A stretch of 8,604 nt of DNA, taken from Caldilineaceae bacterium (GTDB lineage: Bacteria > Chloroflexota > Anaerolineae > Caldilineales > Caldilineaceae). Location of the stretch: contig JAPKMV010000110.1 of assembly GCA_026645635.1 (NCBI GenBank), positions 1 through 8,604 of the forward strand, read 5' to 3'. Under the pieces are notes generated by a model, which worked only from the letters and a program-made list of their open reading frames with translations, did no database searches and was not told the origin of the DNA. Shown one piece after another: positions 1 to 5,891 of the stretch (the first letter of the stretch is position 1; every line of letters starts with the position of its first letter). The translations under genes and the position numbers were made by a program.

Positions 1-320
1 CCGACGACCTGGCGCAGATGAAGCCGACTGCGCTGCTGGTCAACACCAGCCGCGCCGGGCTGATTGCGCCCGGCGTCCTGGAATCTGCACTGCGCGCCGG
101 GCGTCCCGGATTCGCTGCCGTGGATGTCTACGAGGATGAGCCGGTGTTTGACGCCGCGCATCCGCTGCTCGCGCTGGAGAACGCCCTCTGCACACCGCAC
201 CTGGGCTACGTGGAGAAAGAGAGCTACGAAGGCTACTTTGGTGAGGCATTCGAGCAGGTGCTGGCCTTTGCGGCCGGTCAACCAAGTGGCGTGGTGAACC
301 CCGACGTCTGGGCCAAGTAG
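1..320 (+). CDS. D-isomer-specific 2-hydroxyacid dehydrogenase, C-terminal part (5' end outside window)
   Basis: This is the last ~105 residues of an NAD(P)-dependent D-2-hydroxyacid dehydrogenase (phosphoglycerate/glyoxylate/hydroxypyruvate reductase superfamily), which interconverts 2-keto acids and D-2-hydroxy acids in the cytoplasm. The frame is open from base 3, so the start and most of the protein lie to the left. All three catalytic positions of the family are visible: Arg in NTSRAGLI (codon 51-53), Glu in VDVYEDEP, and His in CTPHLGY. The end after [10 protein letters not shown] is a normal family C-terminus, so the 3' end looks intact. The substrate cannot be told from this fragment. 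The [12 protein letters not shown] stretch after the catalytic His resembles the 'D-2-hydroxyacid dehydrogenase family' branch more than SerA, which carries an ACT domain; no such domain follows here. The next gene on the same strand is a small hypothetical ORF 200 bp away. Confidence 0.87.
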   Translation, partial: DDLAQMKPTALLVNTSRAGLIAPGVLESALRAGRPGFAAVDVYEDEPVFDAAHPLLALENALCTPHLGYVEKESYEGYFGEAFEQVLAFAAGQPSGVVNPDVWAK

Positions 321-381
321 CCGCGCCGGCTTCAGAGACTGATAACGGCGATTTCTCCGCGCATTCTGCCGCACACAATCA

Positions 382-403
382 TGCCTGTCCACCTGGACAG
401 GCA
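382..403. repeat. Perfect 9-bp inverted repeat (hairpin or palindromic site)
   Basis: TGCCTGTCC (382-390) and GGACAGGCA (395-403) are perfectly complementary around a 4-nt loop, and the symmetry continues through the outer loop bases. It lies 62 bp after the stop of the hydroxyacid dehydrogenase. There is no T-run after the stem on either strand; five A's follow it on the plus strand. It is therefore not a standard intrinsic terminator. It could end transcription without a U-tract, or be a protein-binding palindrome upstream of the small ORF at 521. Confidence 0.5.
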
Positions 404-446
404 AAAATCCCGACGTAGGTGTGGTGCAAACCTGCGCCCCAGACCG

Positions 447-475
447 GTGACGTTTCTCTTTGCGCGCAGTAGACT
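447..475 (+). promoter_or_regulatory. Weak candidate sigma70-type promoter for the small ORF
   Basis: GTGACG (447-452) and TAGACT (470-475) are separated by 17 nt, each matching four of six consensus bases. A start near 482 would give a ~40-nt leader to the ATG at 521. This is suggestive only; the region is GC-rich and such matches arise by chance. Confidence 0.2.
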
Positions 476-520
476 GTGAGCAGAAAAGCGAAGCGGATGC
501 AGGGGAAACGGAGAGGCACC

Positions 521-730
521 ATGTCCACGCAAAATCTGGGTCTGGCAGAACTGATCGCCCATCAACGGCAGGAGGAAGTAGAACGGGGTATGCGTCACGT
601 CTGGCATTTGACGGACTTCTGGCGCAATGCGAGCCGCAAGGAGCAGATTGCAGTCCATCACCCGCGGCCTTCCTGGCGGGGTGAGTTGGTGGAGTGGGGC
701 ATGACCAGCGCCCGCTTGGCAATGTTGTAG
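521..730 (+). CDS. Small hypothetical protein (69 aa)
   Basis: I do not recognise this protein. The ATG at 521 is chosen because GGAGAGG (510-516) lies just before it. The reading frame is open further upstream to 476, but without a ribosome site. The product is 69 residues, begins MSTQNLGLAELIA, and is rich in His, Arg, Glu and Trp (HVWHLTDFW, HHPRPSW, ELVEWGM). It has no signal peptide, membrane segment or Cys pair, and looks like a mostly helical soluble polypeptide. Its stop codon forms the left foot of a hairpin (730-767) whose right arm contains the stop of the convergent permease gene, which is what two real gene ends would look like. Against it: short length, no known family, and isolation from any operon. 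It could also be a remnant of a longer gene. Confidence 0.4.
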   Translation: MSTQNLGLAELIAHQRQEEVERGMRHVWHLTDFWRNASRKEQIAVHHPRPSWRGELVEWGMTSARLAML

Positions 731-767
731 TCGAGCAAATTCGCCAAGACAGACAGATTTACTCGAC
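730..767. terminator. Hairpin between convergent gene ends (possible bidirectional terminator)
   Basis: The arm at 730-740 and the arm at 757-767 pair at 10 of 11 positions (one C/A mismatch) around a 16-nt loop. The left arm starts at the last base of the small ORF's stop codon. The right arm overlaps the last codons and stop of the minus-strand permease. The position suits a shared terminator, but no T-run follows on either strand, so intrinsic termination is uncertain. Confidence 0.35.
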
Positions 768-1433
768 CTCACCCGTCAGCCCAGGAATCTGCGCCCGCCG
801 TTCTACTTGGCGCAGGATCAGATACGCGATCCCCACCAGCACAAGGTAGAAGACCGCCACGATCATGTAGATGGCGATGGGTGCAAAATACTTCGCCGCC
901 ATGATCTTGGCCTGCCCCATCAGGTCGGGCACAGCGATGAGGAAGACCACCGCCGTGTACTTGAGCATGGCGATGGCCTCGTTCGACCAGGTCGGCAGCA
1001 CCAGACGCAGCGCCTGCGGCAGGATGATGCTGCGGATCGCCTGTCCCTTGCTCATGCCGATGGCCCGCGCTGCGGTCATCTGTCCTTCGCCAACCGACTG
1101 CAGCGCACCGCGCAGATATTCCGCCTGGTACGCGCCGCTGTTCAGCCCCAGGGTCAGATACGCGGCGGCAAAGCGGGAGAAGGTGATGCCCACATCAGGC
1201 AGGCCGTAGTAAACCATGAACAACTGGATCAGCAACGGCGTGCCCTGGAAGACTGTGATGTAGACGCCGATGACCCGCTGCAGCCAACGCGGGCCGTAGA
1301 CGCGACCTAGCCCCGCGGGCAGGCCGATGGCGACGCCCAGCGCCAGCGACACCGCCGCCAGTTGCAGCGTGACCACCGTGCCTTGCAGCAGGCTGGGGAC
1401 GACGTTGCCCAGCAGTTCCAGGAACTCTTGCAT
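759..1433 (-). CDS. Polar amino acid ABC transporter permease (HisM/GlnP family), second permease of operon
   Basis: An inner-membrane subunit of an ABC importer for polar amino acids; it forms the translocation path together with the permease at 2222-2872. The product is 224 residues, the usual family length. About five hydrophobic segments are visible (roughly 15-37, 57-76, 88-105, 158-175, 185-207). FQGTPLLIQ (62-70) matches the conserved RGTPxxxQ region of this family. The EAA loop that docks on the ATPase is AARAIGMSKGQAIRS at 121-135, followed by ILPQALRLVLP. The ATG at 1433 lies 9 nt after the ATPase stop, and AGGG overlapping that stop can act as ribosome site, so the two genes are probably translationally coupled. 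It is the last gene of the four-gene operon. The substrate cannot be deduced from the permease. Confidence 0.95.
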   Translation of the reverse strand: MQEFLELLGNVVPSLLQGTVVTLQLAAVSLALGVAIGLPAGLGRVYGPRWLQRVIGVYITVFQGTPLLIQLFMVYYGLPDVGITFSRFAAAYLTLGLNSGAYQAEYLRGALQSVGEGQMTAARAIGMSKGQAIRSIILPQALRLVLPTWSNEAIAMLKYTAVVFLIAVPDLMGQAKIMAAKYFAPIAIYMIVAVFYLVLVGIAYLILRQVERRAQIPGLTGEVE

Positions 1434-1442
1434 GACGCCGCC

Positions 1443-2207
1443 CTATTCCCCTTGCCCGTTGTCCTCGAAGGAGGAGATCTTGTTGAGGAACTCCCGCGTG
1501 CGCTCGTTGCGTGGGGCATCGAACATCTGGTCCGGCGGCCCCTCCTCCACAATGTAGCCGCCTTCCATGAAGACGATGCGGCTGGCGACGCGGCGGGCGA
1601 AGCCCATCTCGTGGGAGACCACCATCATCGTCATCCCTTCCTGGCCAAGCTGCTGCATCACCTCCAGCACCTCGCCGGTCAGTTCCGGGTCGAGCGCCGA
1701 GGTCGGCTCGTCGAAGAGCATCACGTGCGGATCCATGCCCAGGGCGCGGGCGATGGCGACGCGCTGCTTCTGCCCGCCGGAGAGCTGCGCCGGATAATGG
1801 TCGGCGCGATCCACCAGCCCGACGCGGTCCAGCTCCAGCATGGCCAGATCGTAGGCTTCCTTCTTGTTCATCTTGCGCACTCGCGTCAGCCCCACCATGA
1901 CATTGCCCAGCGCCGTCAGGTGAGTGAACAGGTTGAAGTCCTGGAAGACCATGCCGATGCGCTGTCGCACCTTATCCTGGTTGACGCCGGGCGCGGTGAT
2001 CTCCTGTTCCTCCAGCCAGATCTTGCCTTGGGTGGGCGGGCTGAGCAGGTTGATGCAGCGCAGCAGCGTGCTCTTGCCGGTGCCGCTCGGCCCGACCAGC
2101 ACCACCACATCGCGCGGCTGGATCGTCAGCGAAACGCCCTTGAGCACGTGCGTCTCGCCGAAGGATTTGTGGACGTTTTCGAGGCGCAGAATCGGGTCAG
2201 TCGTCAT
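1443..2207 (-). CDS. Polar amino acid ABC transporter ATP-binding protein (GlnQ/HisP family)
   Basis: A cytoplasmic ATPase that powers amino-acid import; it works as a dimer bound to the two permeases. The product is 254 residues with every expected motif: Walker A GPSGTGKST (39-47), Q-loop Gln89 in MVFQDFNLF, signature LSGGQKQR (142-149), Walker B VMLFDE with catalytic Glu167, D-loop SALD (170-173) and H-loop His199 in VVSHEMGFA. These features, and the full-length C-terminus without an extra regulatory domain, place it in the polar amino-acid (PAAT) subfamily. The ATG at 2207 (MTTDPILRLENV) was chosen because the family begins there. The frame stays open for ~600 bp upstream, but that stretch overlaps the preceding permease, whose stop is only 14 nt before this start. 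The ribosome site is weak (AGGA, about 12 nt upstream), suggesting coupling to the upstream gene. Confidence 0.97.
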   Translation of the reverse strand: MTTDPILRLENVHKSFGETHVLKGVSLTIQPRDVVVLVGPSGTGKSTLLRCINLLSPPTQGKIWLEEQEITAPGVNQDKVRQRIGMVFQDFNLFTHLTALGNVMVGLTRVRKMNKKEAYDLAMLELDRVGLVDRADHYPAQLSGGQKQRVAIARALGMDPHVMLFDEPTSALDPELTGEVLEVMQQLGQEGMTMMVVSHEMGFARRVASRIVFMEGGYIVEEGPPDQMFDAPRNERTREFLNKISSFEDNGQGE

Positions 2208-2221
2208 GGGCAAATGGGTTC

Positions 2222-2872
2222 CTACATCTGCAATCGATAGCGCCGCTCCACCCACCCCAGGAACTGCGTGGTGAGCAGCGTCAGCCCCAGGTAGAGCAGC
2301 ATGGCCGCACCGAAGGCGATGAACGGTTCGTTGGTGCGGGCACTCACCTGCTGCGTCCGCCGCAGGATTTCCGGCACGCCCACCACGAAGACCAGGGTGG
2401 AGTCCTTGAGCACGAGCGTCGCCTCGTTGCCCCAGGCCGGCAGCGCCAGCCGCAGCGCCTGGGGCAGCACGATGCTCCAGATCGCCTGCACTTTGCTCAT
2501 GCCGATGGCGCGCGCTGCGGTCATCTGGCCGGCGGGCACCGCCTGCAGCGCGCCGCGGAAGATCTCGCTCTGATAGGCGCCGGAGGCAAAACCCAGCGCC
2601 AGCGAGCCGGCCAGGAAGGGCGACAGGTTGACATATTCGGCAATCACAAAAAAGAGGATGAAGATGATCACCACCACGGGGACGGCGCGGATCACCACGC
2701 TGTAGACCGTCGCCACCTGACGCCAGAAGCGGTTGCCGTAGACGCGCATCAGCGCCGTGAGCACGCCAAAGACCAGCCCCACCACCAGCGCGACCACCGT
2801 CACCCAGACGGTGATCCACAGCCCCTGGATGATGAATTCAAGTGTGGTGAGGAGGTTTTGGAGGATGTCCAT
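2222..2872 (-). CDS. Polar amino acid ABC transporter permease (HisM/GlnP family), first permease of operon
   Basis: The partner of the permease at 759-1433. The product is 216 residues with hydrophobic segments near 15-40, 57-78, 85-100, 158-168 and 185-205. The EAA loop is AARAIGMSKVQAIWS (119-133), nearly the same as in the partner. LKDSTLVFVVGVPEIL (155-170) is the conserved stretch seen in GlnP/ArtQ proteins. The usual RGTP motif is altered to RAVP (62-65). Two different permeases around one ATPase indicate a heterodimeric channel. The ATG at 2872 has no purine-rich Shine-Dalgarno on its own strand. Immediately upstream is the pyrimidine-rich face of the GATT repeat hairpin, so translation may be leaderless-like, dependent on the upstream gene, or inefficient. 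No in-frame alternative start looks better. Confidence 0.95.
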   Translation of the reverse strand: MDILQNLLTTLEFIIQGLWITVWVTVVALVVGLVFGVLTALMRVYGNRFWRQVATVYSVVIRAVPVVVIIFILFFVIAEYVNLSPFLAGSLALGFASGAYQSEIFRGALQAVPAGQMTAARAIGMSKVQAIWSIVLPQALRLALPAWGNEATLVLKDSTLVFVVGVPEILRRTQQVSARTNEPFIAFGAAMLLYLGLTLLTTQFLGWVERRYRLQM

Positions 2873-2883
2873 GATGTGAGAGG

Positions 2884-2979
2884 AGATTGGGAGATTAAGA
2901 GATTAGGAGATTGAGCAATTTTCGTACAGCGGCATTGCTTCCGCTCACTCAATCTCTTAATCTCCTAATCCCGTAATCT
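2884..2979. repeat. Long imperfect hairpin of GATT repeats between binding protein and permease genes
   Basis: The 32-nt arm at 2884-2915 (repeats of GGAGATTA/AGAGATTA type) is inverted at 2948-2979 with only a few mismatches. The loop holds a further 5-bp stem, AGCGG (2928-2932) with CCGCT (2941-2945). It fills nearly all of the 120-bp gap between the binding-protein stop (2993) and the first permease start (2872). In the operon mRNA it would fold into a long stem. This is the place where many ABC importer operons carry an element that lets the binding protein be made in excess. No T-run follows, so RNA protection or partial read-through is more likely than full termination. Confidence 0.75.
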
Positions 2980-2992
2980 CTGAATCTTCCGC

Positions 2993-3823
2993 CTACGGCA
3001 GCCCGTTCTCTTCCTGAATCCGCTGCACCGTGCCGTCGTCGATCAACTTCTGGATGATGCGGTCGAGTTCGGCCTTGAGTTCGGTTTCGCCGTCAGGAAT
3101 GGCGATCGACTTGCCGCCCTCGGCGGTGGTCTCGGTGATGAGCAGGATCTTGAGGCCGTTCTGCTCGGCCAGCGCCACCGCCGGCTCCGCGTCCATCAGC
3201 AGCAGCTCGATGCGCCCGTTGGCGACATCCAGCGCGGCCAGGTCGGCGCGCTCGTAGCTGGAGACCTGGTCGGCGGCGGTCAGCCCGGCGGCCACCAGGG
3301 TTTCCTGGATCCAGCGCTCCTGCACCGTGCCGGTCTGCGCGCCGATGCTCATGCCCGCAGCGTCCTCGGCTTGCTCGATGACGATGGTTGTGTCGCCCGC
3401 GCCGATGAAGGCGTCCTTGGTCATGCGGTAGGGAATCGTGAAGTCGACCTGCTCGTCGCGCTCAGCGGTTGCCTGCATCGCAGCGATGACCGCATCGATC
3501 TTGCCTTCCTGCACGGATGCGATCAGCGTGTCGAAGGGCATGTCCTGAATCTCGACCTCGACGCCCAGCTCAGCGCCGACAGCGCGAATCAAGTCCATAT
3601 CGAAGCCGACGAAGTTGCCGTCGGCGTCGATGGACTCGTAAGGCGGGTAATCCGCCGACGTGCCCACCACCAATTTGCCGGCAGCCTGGATCTCGGCGAG
3701 TTTGCCGGTGGCCGCGGGCGCGTCGCCGCCGGTGGTCGTGGCGGCCGGGCGCACGGGCGTACACGCACCCAACGCCAGCAGCGCCACAATCAACAAAAGG
3801 TAAATTGCAGCCTGTTTCTTCAT
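2993..3823 (-). CDS. Polar amino acid ABC transporter substrate-binding lipoprotein (SBP family 3)
   Basis: An extracytoplasmic binding protein that captures an amino acid and delivers it to the permeases encoded downstream. The 276-residue product begins with a Lys-rich N-terminus and a hydrophobic stretch ending in LGAC; Cys21 is the predicted lipidated residue. A low-complexity Ala/Thr/Gly linker runs to ~40. The family signature is GFDMDLIRAVGAEL (73-86). Arg122 in ATAERDEQVDFTIPY is the position that binds the ligand carboxylate in HisJ-type proteins. IGAQTGTVQERW (160-171) and Asp211 in LLLMDAEPA are the matching second-lobe elements. The ATG at 3823 is supported by AGGAG seven nt upstream (3831-3835). 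It is the first gene of the operon and is followed by a long hairpin. Substrate is unknown; the family covers Gln, Arg, His, cystine and others. Confidence 0.95.
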   Translation of the reverse strand: MKKQAAIYLLLIVALLALGACTPVRPAATTTGGDAPAATGKLAEIQAAGKLVVGTSADYPPYESIDADGNFVGFDMDLIRAVGAELGVEVEIQDMPFDTLIASVQEGKIDAVIAAMQATAERDEQVDFTIPYRMTKDAFIGAGDTTIVIEQAEDAAGMSIGAQTGTVQERWIQETLVAAGLTAADQVSSYERADLAALDVANGRIELLLMDAEPAVALAEQNGLKILLITETTAEGGKSIAIPDGETELKAELDRIIQKLIDDGTVQRIQEENGLP

Positions 3824-3842
3824 ATTTCATCTCCTGAATTGC

Positions 3843-3873
3843 CTACTTGGGTGAAACGCGAAACCGCAAGTAG
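3843..3873. promoter_or_regulatory. Inverted repeat in the leader of the transporter operon (possible operator)
   Basis: CTACTTG (3843-3849) and CAAGTAG (3867-3873) are perfect 7-bp inverted arms separated by 17 nt. The spacer contains GAAAC twice. The right arm touches the candidate -10 box of the transporter operon, so a protein bound here could block transcription. This is inferred from position only. Confidence 0.3.
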
Positions 3874-3877
3874 TATA
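3872..3877 (-). promoter_or_regulatory. Candidate -10 box of the transporter operon
   Basis: On the minus strand this reads TATACT, 49 bp before the binding-protein start codon. No convincing -35 hexamer is found at 16-18 nt, so it is a partial promoter match. Confidence 0.3.
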
Positions 3878-3931
3878 CAGCAAATATGGCAAAGTGCCCT
3901 AGCGCCCAAATGATGTGCGCAGGGAAAGTTG

Positions 3932-4020
3932 GAATAGACCGCGGATTTGGCGGATTAGGCGGATTTTCACCGATTCAATCAGCGCAAATCCGCCTAATCC
4001 GCGTCATCCGCGGTCTATTC
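3932..4020. repeat. Long hairpin of GCGGATT repeats upstream of glcD-like gene
   Basis: The 35-nt arm at 3932-3966 is inverted at 3986-4020 with 32 of 35 positions complementary, around a 19-nt loop. Each arm contains tandem GCGGATT units about 9 nt apart. It lies in the divergent region between the transporter operon and the oxidase gene, ending 44 bp before the oxidase start. The unit resembles the GGAGATTA unit of the hairpin at 2884-2979 (shared GATTAGG core), suggesting one repeat type. There is no T-run. As leader RNA of the oxidase it would form a very stable stem. Confidence 0.8.
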
Positions 4021-4049
4021 TTACCCACGCAACGCGAGCAATTTCATTC

Positions 4050-4056
4050 GAGGTGA
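4050..4056 (+). promoter_or_regulatory. Ribosome binding site fixing the start of the FAD oxidase gene
   Basis: GAGGTGA lies 8 nt before the ATG at 4065. It decides the start: the frame is open to 3915, but that extension runs through the hairpin repeat and gives a non-conserved Arg/Pro-rich leader. The GTG inside the site (4053) is also in frame but would use up its own Shine-Dalgarno. Confidence 0.7.
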
Positions 4057-4064
4057 GCCACCCC

Positions 4065-5459
4065 ATGCCCGATCTGCTGTCCGACCTCAGCGCCATCGTC
4101 GGCCCGGACCATGTGATAACCGGCGCCGACCTGGCCGCGCGCGCCACCAGTTGGAGCGACCCCGCGCCGTTGCAAGGGCTGGCCCTGGTGCGCCCGCAGC
4201 ACACGGGCGAAGTCGCCGCTGTGCTGGCGCGCTGCCATGCCACGCACCAGCCGGTGATCACCTACGGCGGCGGCACGAACCTGGTGCGCGCCACCGCCAG
4301 CACCGGCGCCGACCTGCTCCTGTCGCTGGAACGCATGGCCGCGGTGACCGCGGTCGACGCGGCAAACCGCACGCTCACCGTGCAGGCTGGCGCGCCCCTG
4401 CAGCGGGTGCAGGAGGCCGCGTCGGCCCACGACCTCTTCTTTCCCCTCGACCTGGCCGCGCGCGGCACCGCCACCATCGGCGGCTGCATCGCCATGAACG
4501 CGGGCGGCGTGCGCGTGCTGCGCTACGGCGTCATGCGCGACCTGGTGTTGGGGCTGGAGACCGTGCTGGCGGACGGCACGGTGCTGACATCGCTCAACCA
4601 GATGCTCAAGAACAACGCCGGCTACGATCTGAAGCAGCTCTTCATCGGCAGCGAAGGCACGCTGGGCGTGGTGACGCAGGCGGTGCTGCGCCTCTTCCCT
4701 GCACCGCGCACGCGGTCGACCGCGCTGTTGGCGGCCACGGCCTTCGACCAGGTGGTGGCGCTCCTTACCCAGTTGCAGCGCGACCTGGGCGGCGCGCTGG
4801 CCTCCTTCGAAGTGATGTGGAACGACTACTATCGGCTCACCACCACGCCGCCCGCGCCGGCGCGCCCGCCGCTGGGCCAGGGTTTTGCCTACTATGTGTT
4901 GGTGGAGACGCTGGGCGGCGATGAGGAGAGTGACGAGGGGCGCTTCGCTCACGTCTTGGAGCGCGCCGCGGACGCCGGCCTCTTCGCCGACGGCGTGGTC
5001 GCTGCTTCCGCGGCGCAGCGCGACGAACTCTGGCGCGTGCGCGAGGACTCCGAGCAGATCGAGCGACAGCATCACCTGACCTTCGGCTACGACGTGAGCC
5101 TGCCCATCGCGGCGATGGAGGGCTACGTCGCCGCGGTGCGCGGTGGGCTGGCGACGGCTTTCGGCCCGGCGGTGCGCTGCTGGGTCTACGGTCACCTCGG
5201 CGATGGCAATCTGCACGTCAACCTCTGGGCGCCGGCCCTCCAGCCGGAAGATGCGGCCCGCGCTGCGGCTATCGTCTACGCCCCGCTGCCCACGCTCCAC
5301 GGCAGCATCTCCGCCGAGCACGGCATCGGCCTGGAGAAGAAAGACTACCTCGCCTTGAGCCGCACGCCAGCGGAAATCGCGACGATGCGCCTGTTGAAGC
5401 GCGCGCTGGACCCGCACGCTGTCTTGAACCCTGGAAAGGTTTTTGGCATGCACGGGTAA
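4065..5459 (+). CDS. FAD-binding D-2-hydroxyacid dehydrogenase/oxidase (GlcD family)
   Basis: A flavoprotein of the VAO/PCMH fold that oxidises a D-2-hydroxy acid (glycolate, D-lactate, D-2-hydroxyglutarate or similar) to the 2-keto acid, passing electrons to a carrier. The product is 464 residues, typical for GlcD/D-lactate dehydrogenase (cytochrome). The FAD-binding half shows YGGGTNLV (67-74), [14 protein letters not shown] (135-148) and [20 protein letters not shown] (182-201). The FAD-oxidase C-terminal half shows GHLGDGNLH (376-384) and [10 protein letters not shown] (416-425), whose His and Glu residues bind the catalytic metal in this family, then NPGK (455-458). No GlcE, GlcF or LutAB partner is visible nearby, so the electron acceptor is unknown. 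No Fe-S domain is fused. It stands alone on its strand, divergent from the transporter operon. All key motifs are intact; the substrate is not determinable. Confidence 0.93.
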   Translation: MPDLLSDLSAIVGPDHVITGADLAARATSWSDPAPLQGLALVRPQHTGEVAAVLARCHATHQPVITYGGGTNLVRATASTGADLLLSLERMAAVTAVDAANRTLTVQAGAPLQRVQEAASAHDLFFPLDLAARGTATIGGCIAMNAGGVRVLRYGVMRDLVLGLETVLADGTVLTSLNQMLKNNAGYDLKQLFIGSEGTLGVVTQAVLRLFPAPRTRSTALLAATAFDQVVALLTQLQRDLGGALASFEVMWNDYYRLTTTPPAPARPPLGQGFAYYVLVETLGGDEESDEGRFAHVLERAADAGLFADGVVAASAAQRDELWRVREDSEQIERQHHLTFGYDVSLPIAAMEGYVAAVRGGLATAFGPAVRCWVYGHLGDGNLHVNLWAPALQPEDAARAAAIVYAPLPTLHGSISAEHGIGLEKKDYLALSRTPAEIATMRLLKRALDPHAVLNPGKVFGMHG

Positions 5460-5474
5460 GCACTTGCTTTTGCC

Positions 5475-5503
5475 TTGACGGCAAGTTACGTCTAGTCTAT
5501 CAT
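5475..5503 (+). promoter_or_regulatory. Sigma70-type promoter of the brnT-like operon
   Basis: TTGACG (5475-5480) and TATCAT (5498-5503) are spaced by exactly 17 nt, each matching five of six consensus bases. Transcription would start near 5510, leaving a leader of about 88 nt to the GTG at 5598. It is the best promoter match I found in this window and faces the toxin-antitoxin pair. Confidence 0.6.
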
Positions 5504-5517
5504 CTGCAAAAGATGAT
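5499..5517. promoter_or_regulatory. 19-bp palindrome over -10 box and start site (candidate antitoxin operator)
   Basis: ATCATCT (5499-5505) and AGATGAT (5511-5517) are perfect inverted arms around GCAAA. The palindrome covers most of the -10 hexamer and the expected start site of the promoter at 5475-5503. BrnTA operons are known to be repressed by their own BrnA or BrnT-BrnA complex, and this is where such an operator would sit. That it binds this antitoxin is inference. Confidence 0.5.
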
Positions 5518-5597
5518 GGGTCACAGGTAAGCACCACGGAACAGGCGGAATACACCGTGTGTTCTGTACAATTCGCAGATTTCAGGGGCAGTCAACC

Positions 5598-5891
5598 GTG
5601 GGCAGTGATCTTCAATTTGAATGGGATGCGGACAAAGCGACCAAGAATCTTCGGAAGCATGGTGTCGCGTTCCAAGAGTCCATGACGATTTTTGATGACC
5701 CTGAGTTTATTACTGTGGTCGACGGGGAACACTCATTTGACGAGGATCGGTATATCACGATTGGTATGTCCAATCTGGGGCGCCTGTTGATGGTTGCGCA
5801 CACCGACCGTAGTGGAAGAATACGAATTATCAGCGCCCGTGAGGCGACAAAGCGAGAGGAACGCTTCTATGCCGAATCAACCGAATCCTGA
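5598..5891 (+). CDS. brnT: BrnT family type II toxin (RelE-like ribonuclease)
   Basis: The toxin of a BrnT/BrnA-type pair. BrnT proteins have a RelE-like fold and cleave RNA to stop growth until neutralised by the antitoxin. The product is 97 residues, close to the usual ~90. Family hallmarks are FEWDADKATKNLRKHGVAF (7-25), DDPEFI (33-38), ERY-type segment DEDRYITIG (48-56), GRLLMV (61-66) and the C-terminal RIRIISAREATKREERFY (74-91). The start is uncertain. GTG at 5598, with AGGGG nine nt upstream, puts the conserved FEWD near the N-terminus as in the family. An in-frame GTG at 5559 would add 13 residues and also has a possible ribosome site. Toxin-first order and overlap with the next gene are typical. 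Codons are less GC-biased than in neighbouring genes (for example TTT, ATT and AAT are common), consistent with horizontal acquisition. Confidence 0.9.
   Translation: MGSDLQFEWDADKATKNLRKHGVAFQESMTIFDDPEFITVVDGEHSFDEDRYITIGMSNLGRLLMVAHTDRSGRIRIISAREATKREERFYAESTES
5854..5860 (+). promoter_or_regulatory. Internal ribosome binding site for the antitoxin gene
   Basis: GAGAGGA inside the end of the toxin gene lies 8 nt before the ATG at 5869. It fixes the antitoxin start within the toxin frame and allows its independent or coupled translation. Confidence 0.65.

Noticed and set aside
332..772. A 146-codon minus-strand open frame beyond the end of the permease operon
   Set aside because: No ribosome site, overlaps the permease stop and the hairpins, and has no protein-like pattern; the plus-strand small ORF is better supported.
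1362..2240. A 292-codon plus-strand open frame opposite the ATPase gene
   Set aside because: Antisense of a complete ABC ATPase; composition is His/Gln-rich and the frame starts inside the opposing permease.
1048..2530. Near-identical DNA in the two permease genes (36 of 38 bases, 1048-1085 versus 2493-2530) as a recent gene conversion
   Set aside because: The shared patch encodes the EAA loop GQMTAARAIGMSK that both permeases need to dock on the same ATPase, and flanking DNA is much less alike, so functional constraint plus codon bias is a sufficient explanation.
5470..5484. Small hairpin (TTGCC/GGCAA) after the FAD oxidase stop as its terminator
   Set aside because: Only a 5-bp stem with no T-run, and it overlaps the -35 box of the toxin operon promoter, which explains the sequence better.
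4044..5555. A very long minus-strand open frame (503 codons) opposite the FAD oxidase gene
   Set aside because: It mirrors the codon structure of the plus-strand GlcD gene, is His/Arg/Gln-rich with no motif, and the plus-strand protein has every family motif.
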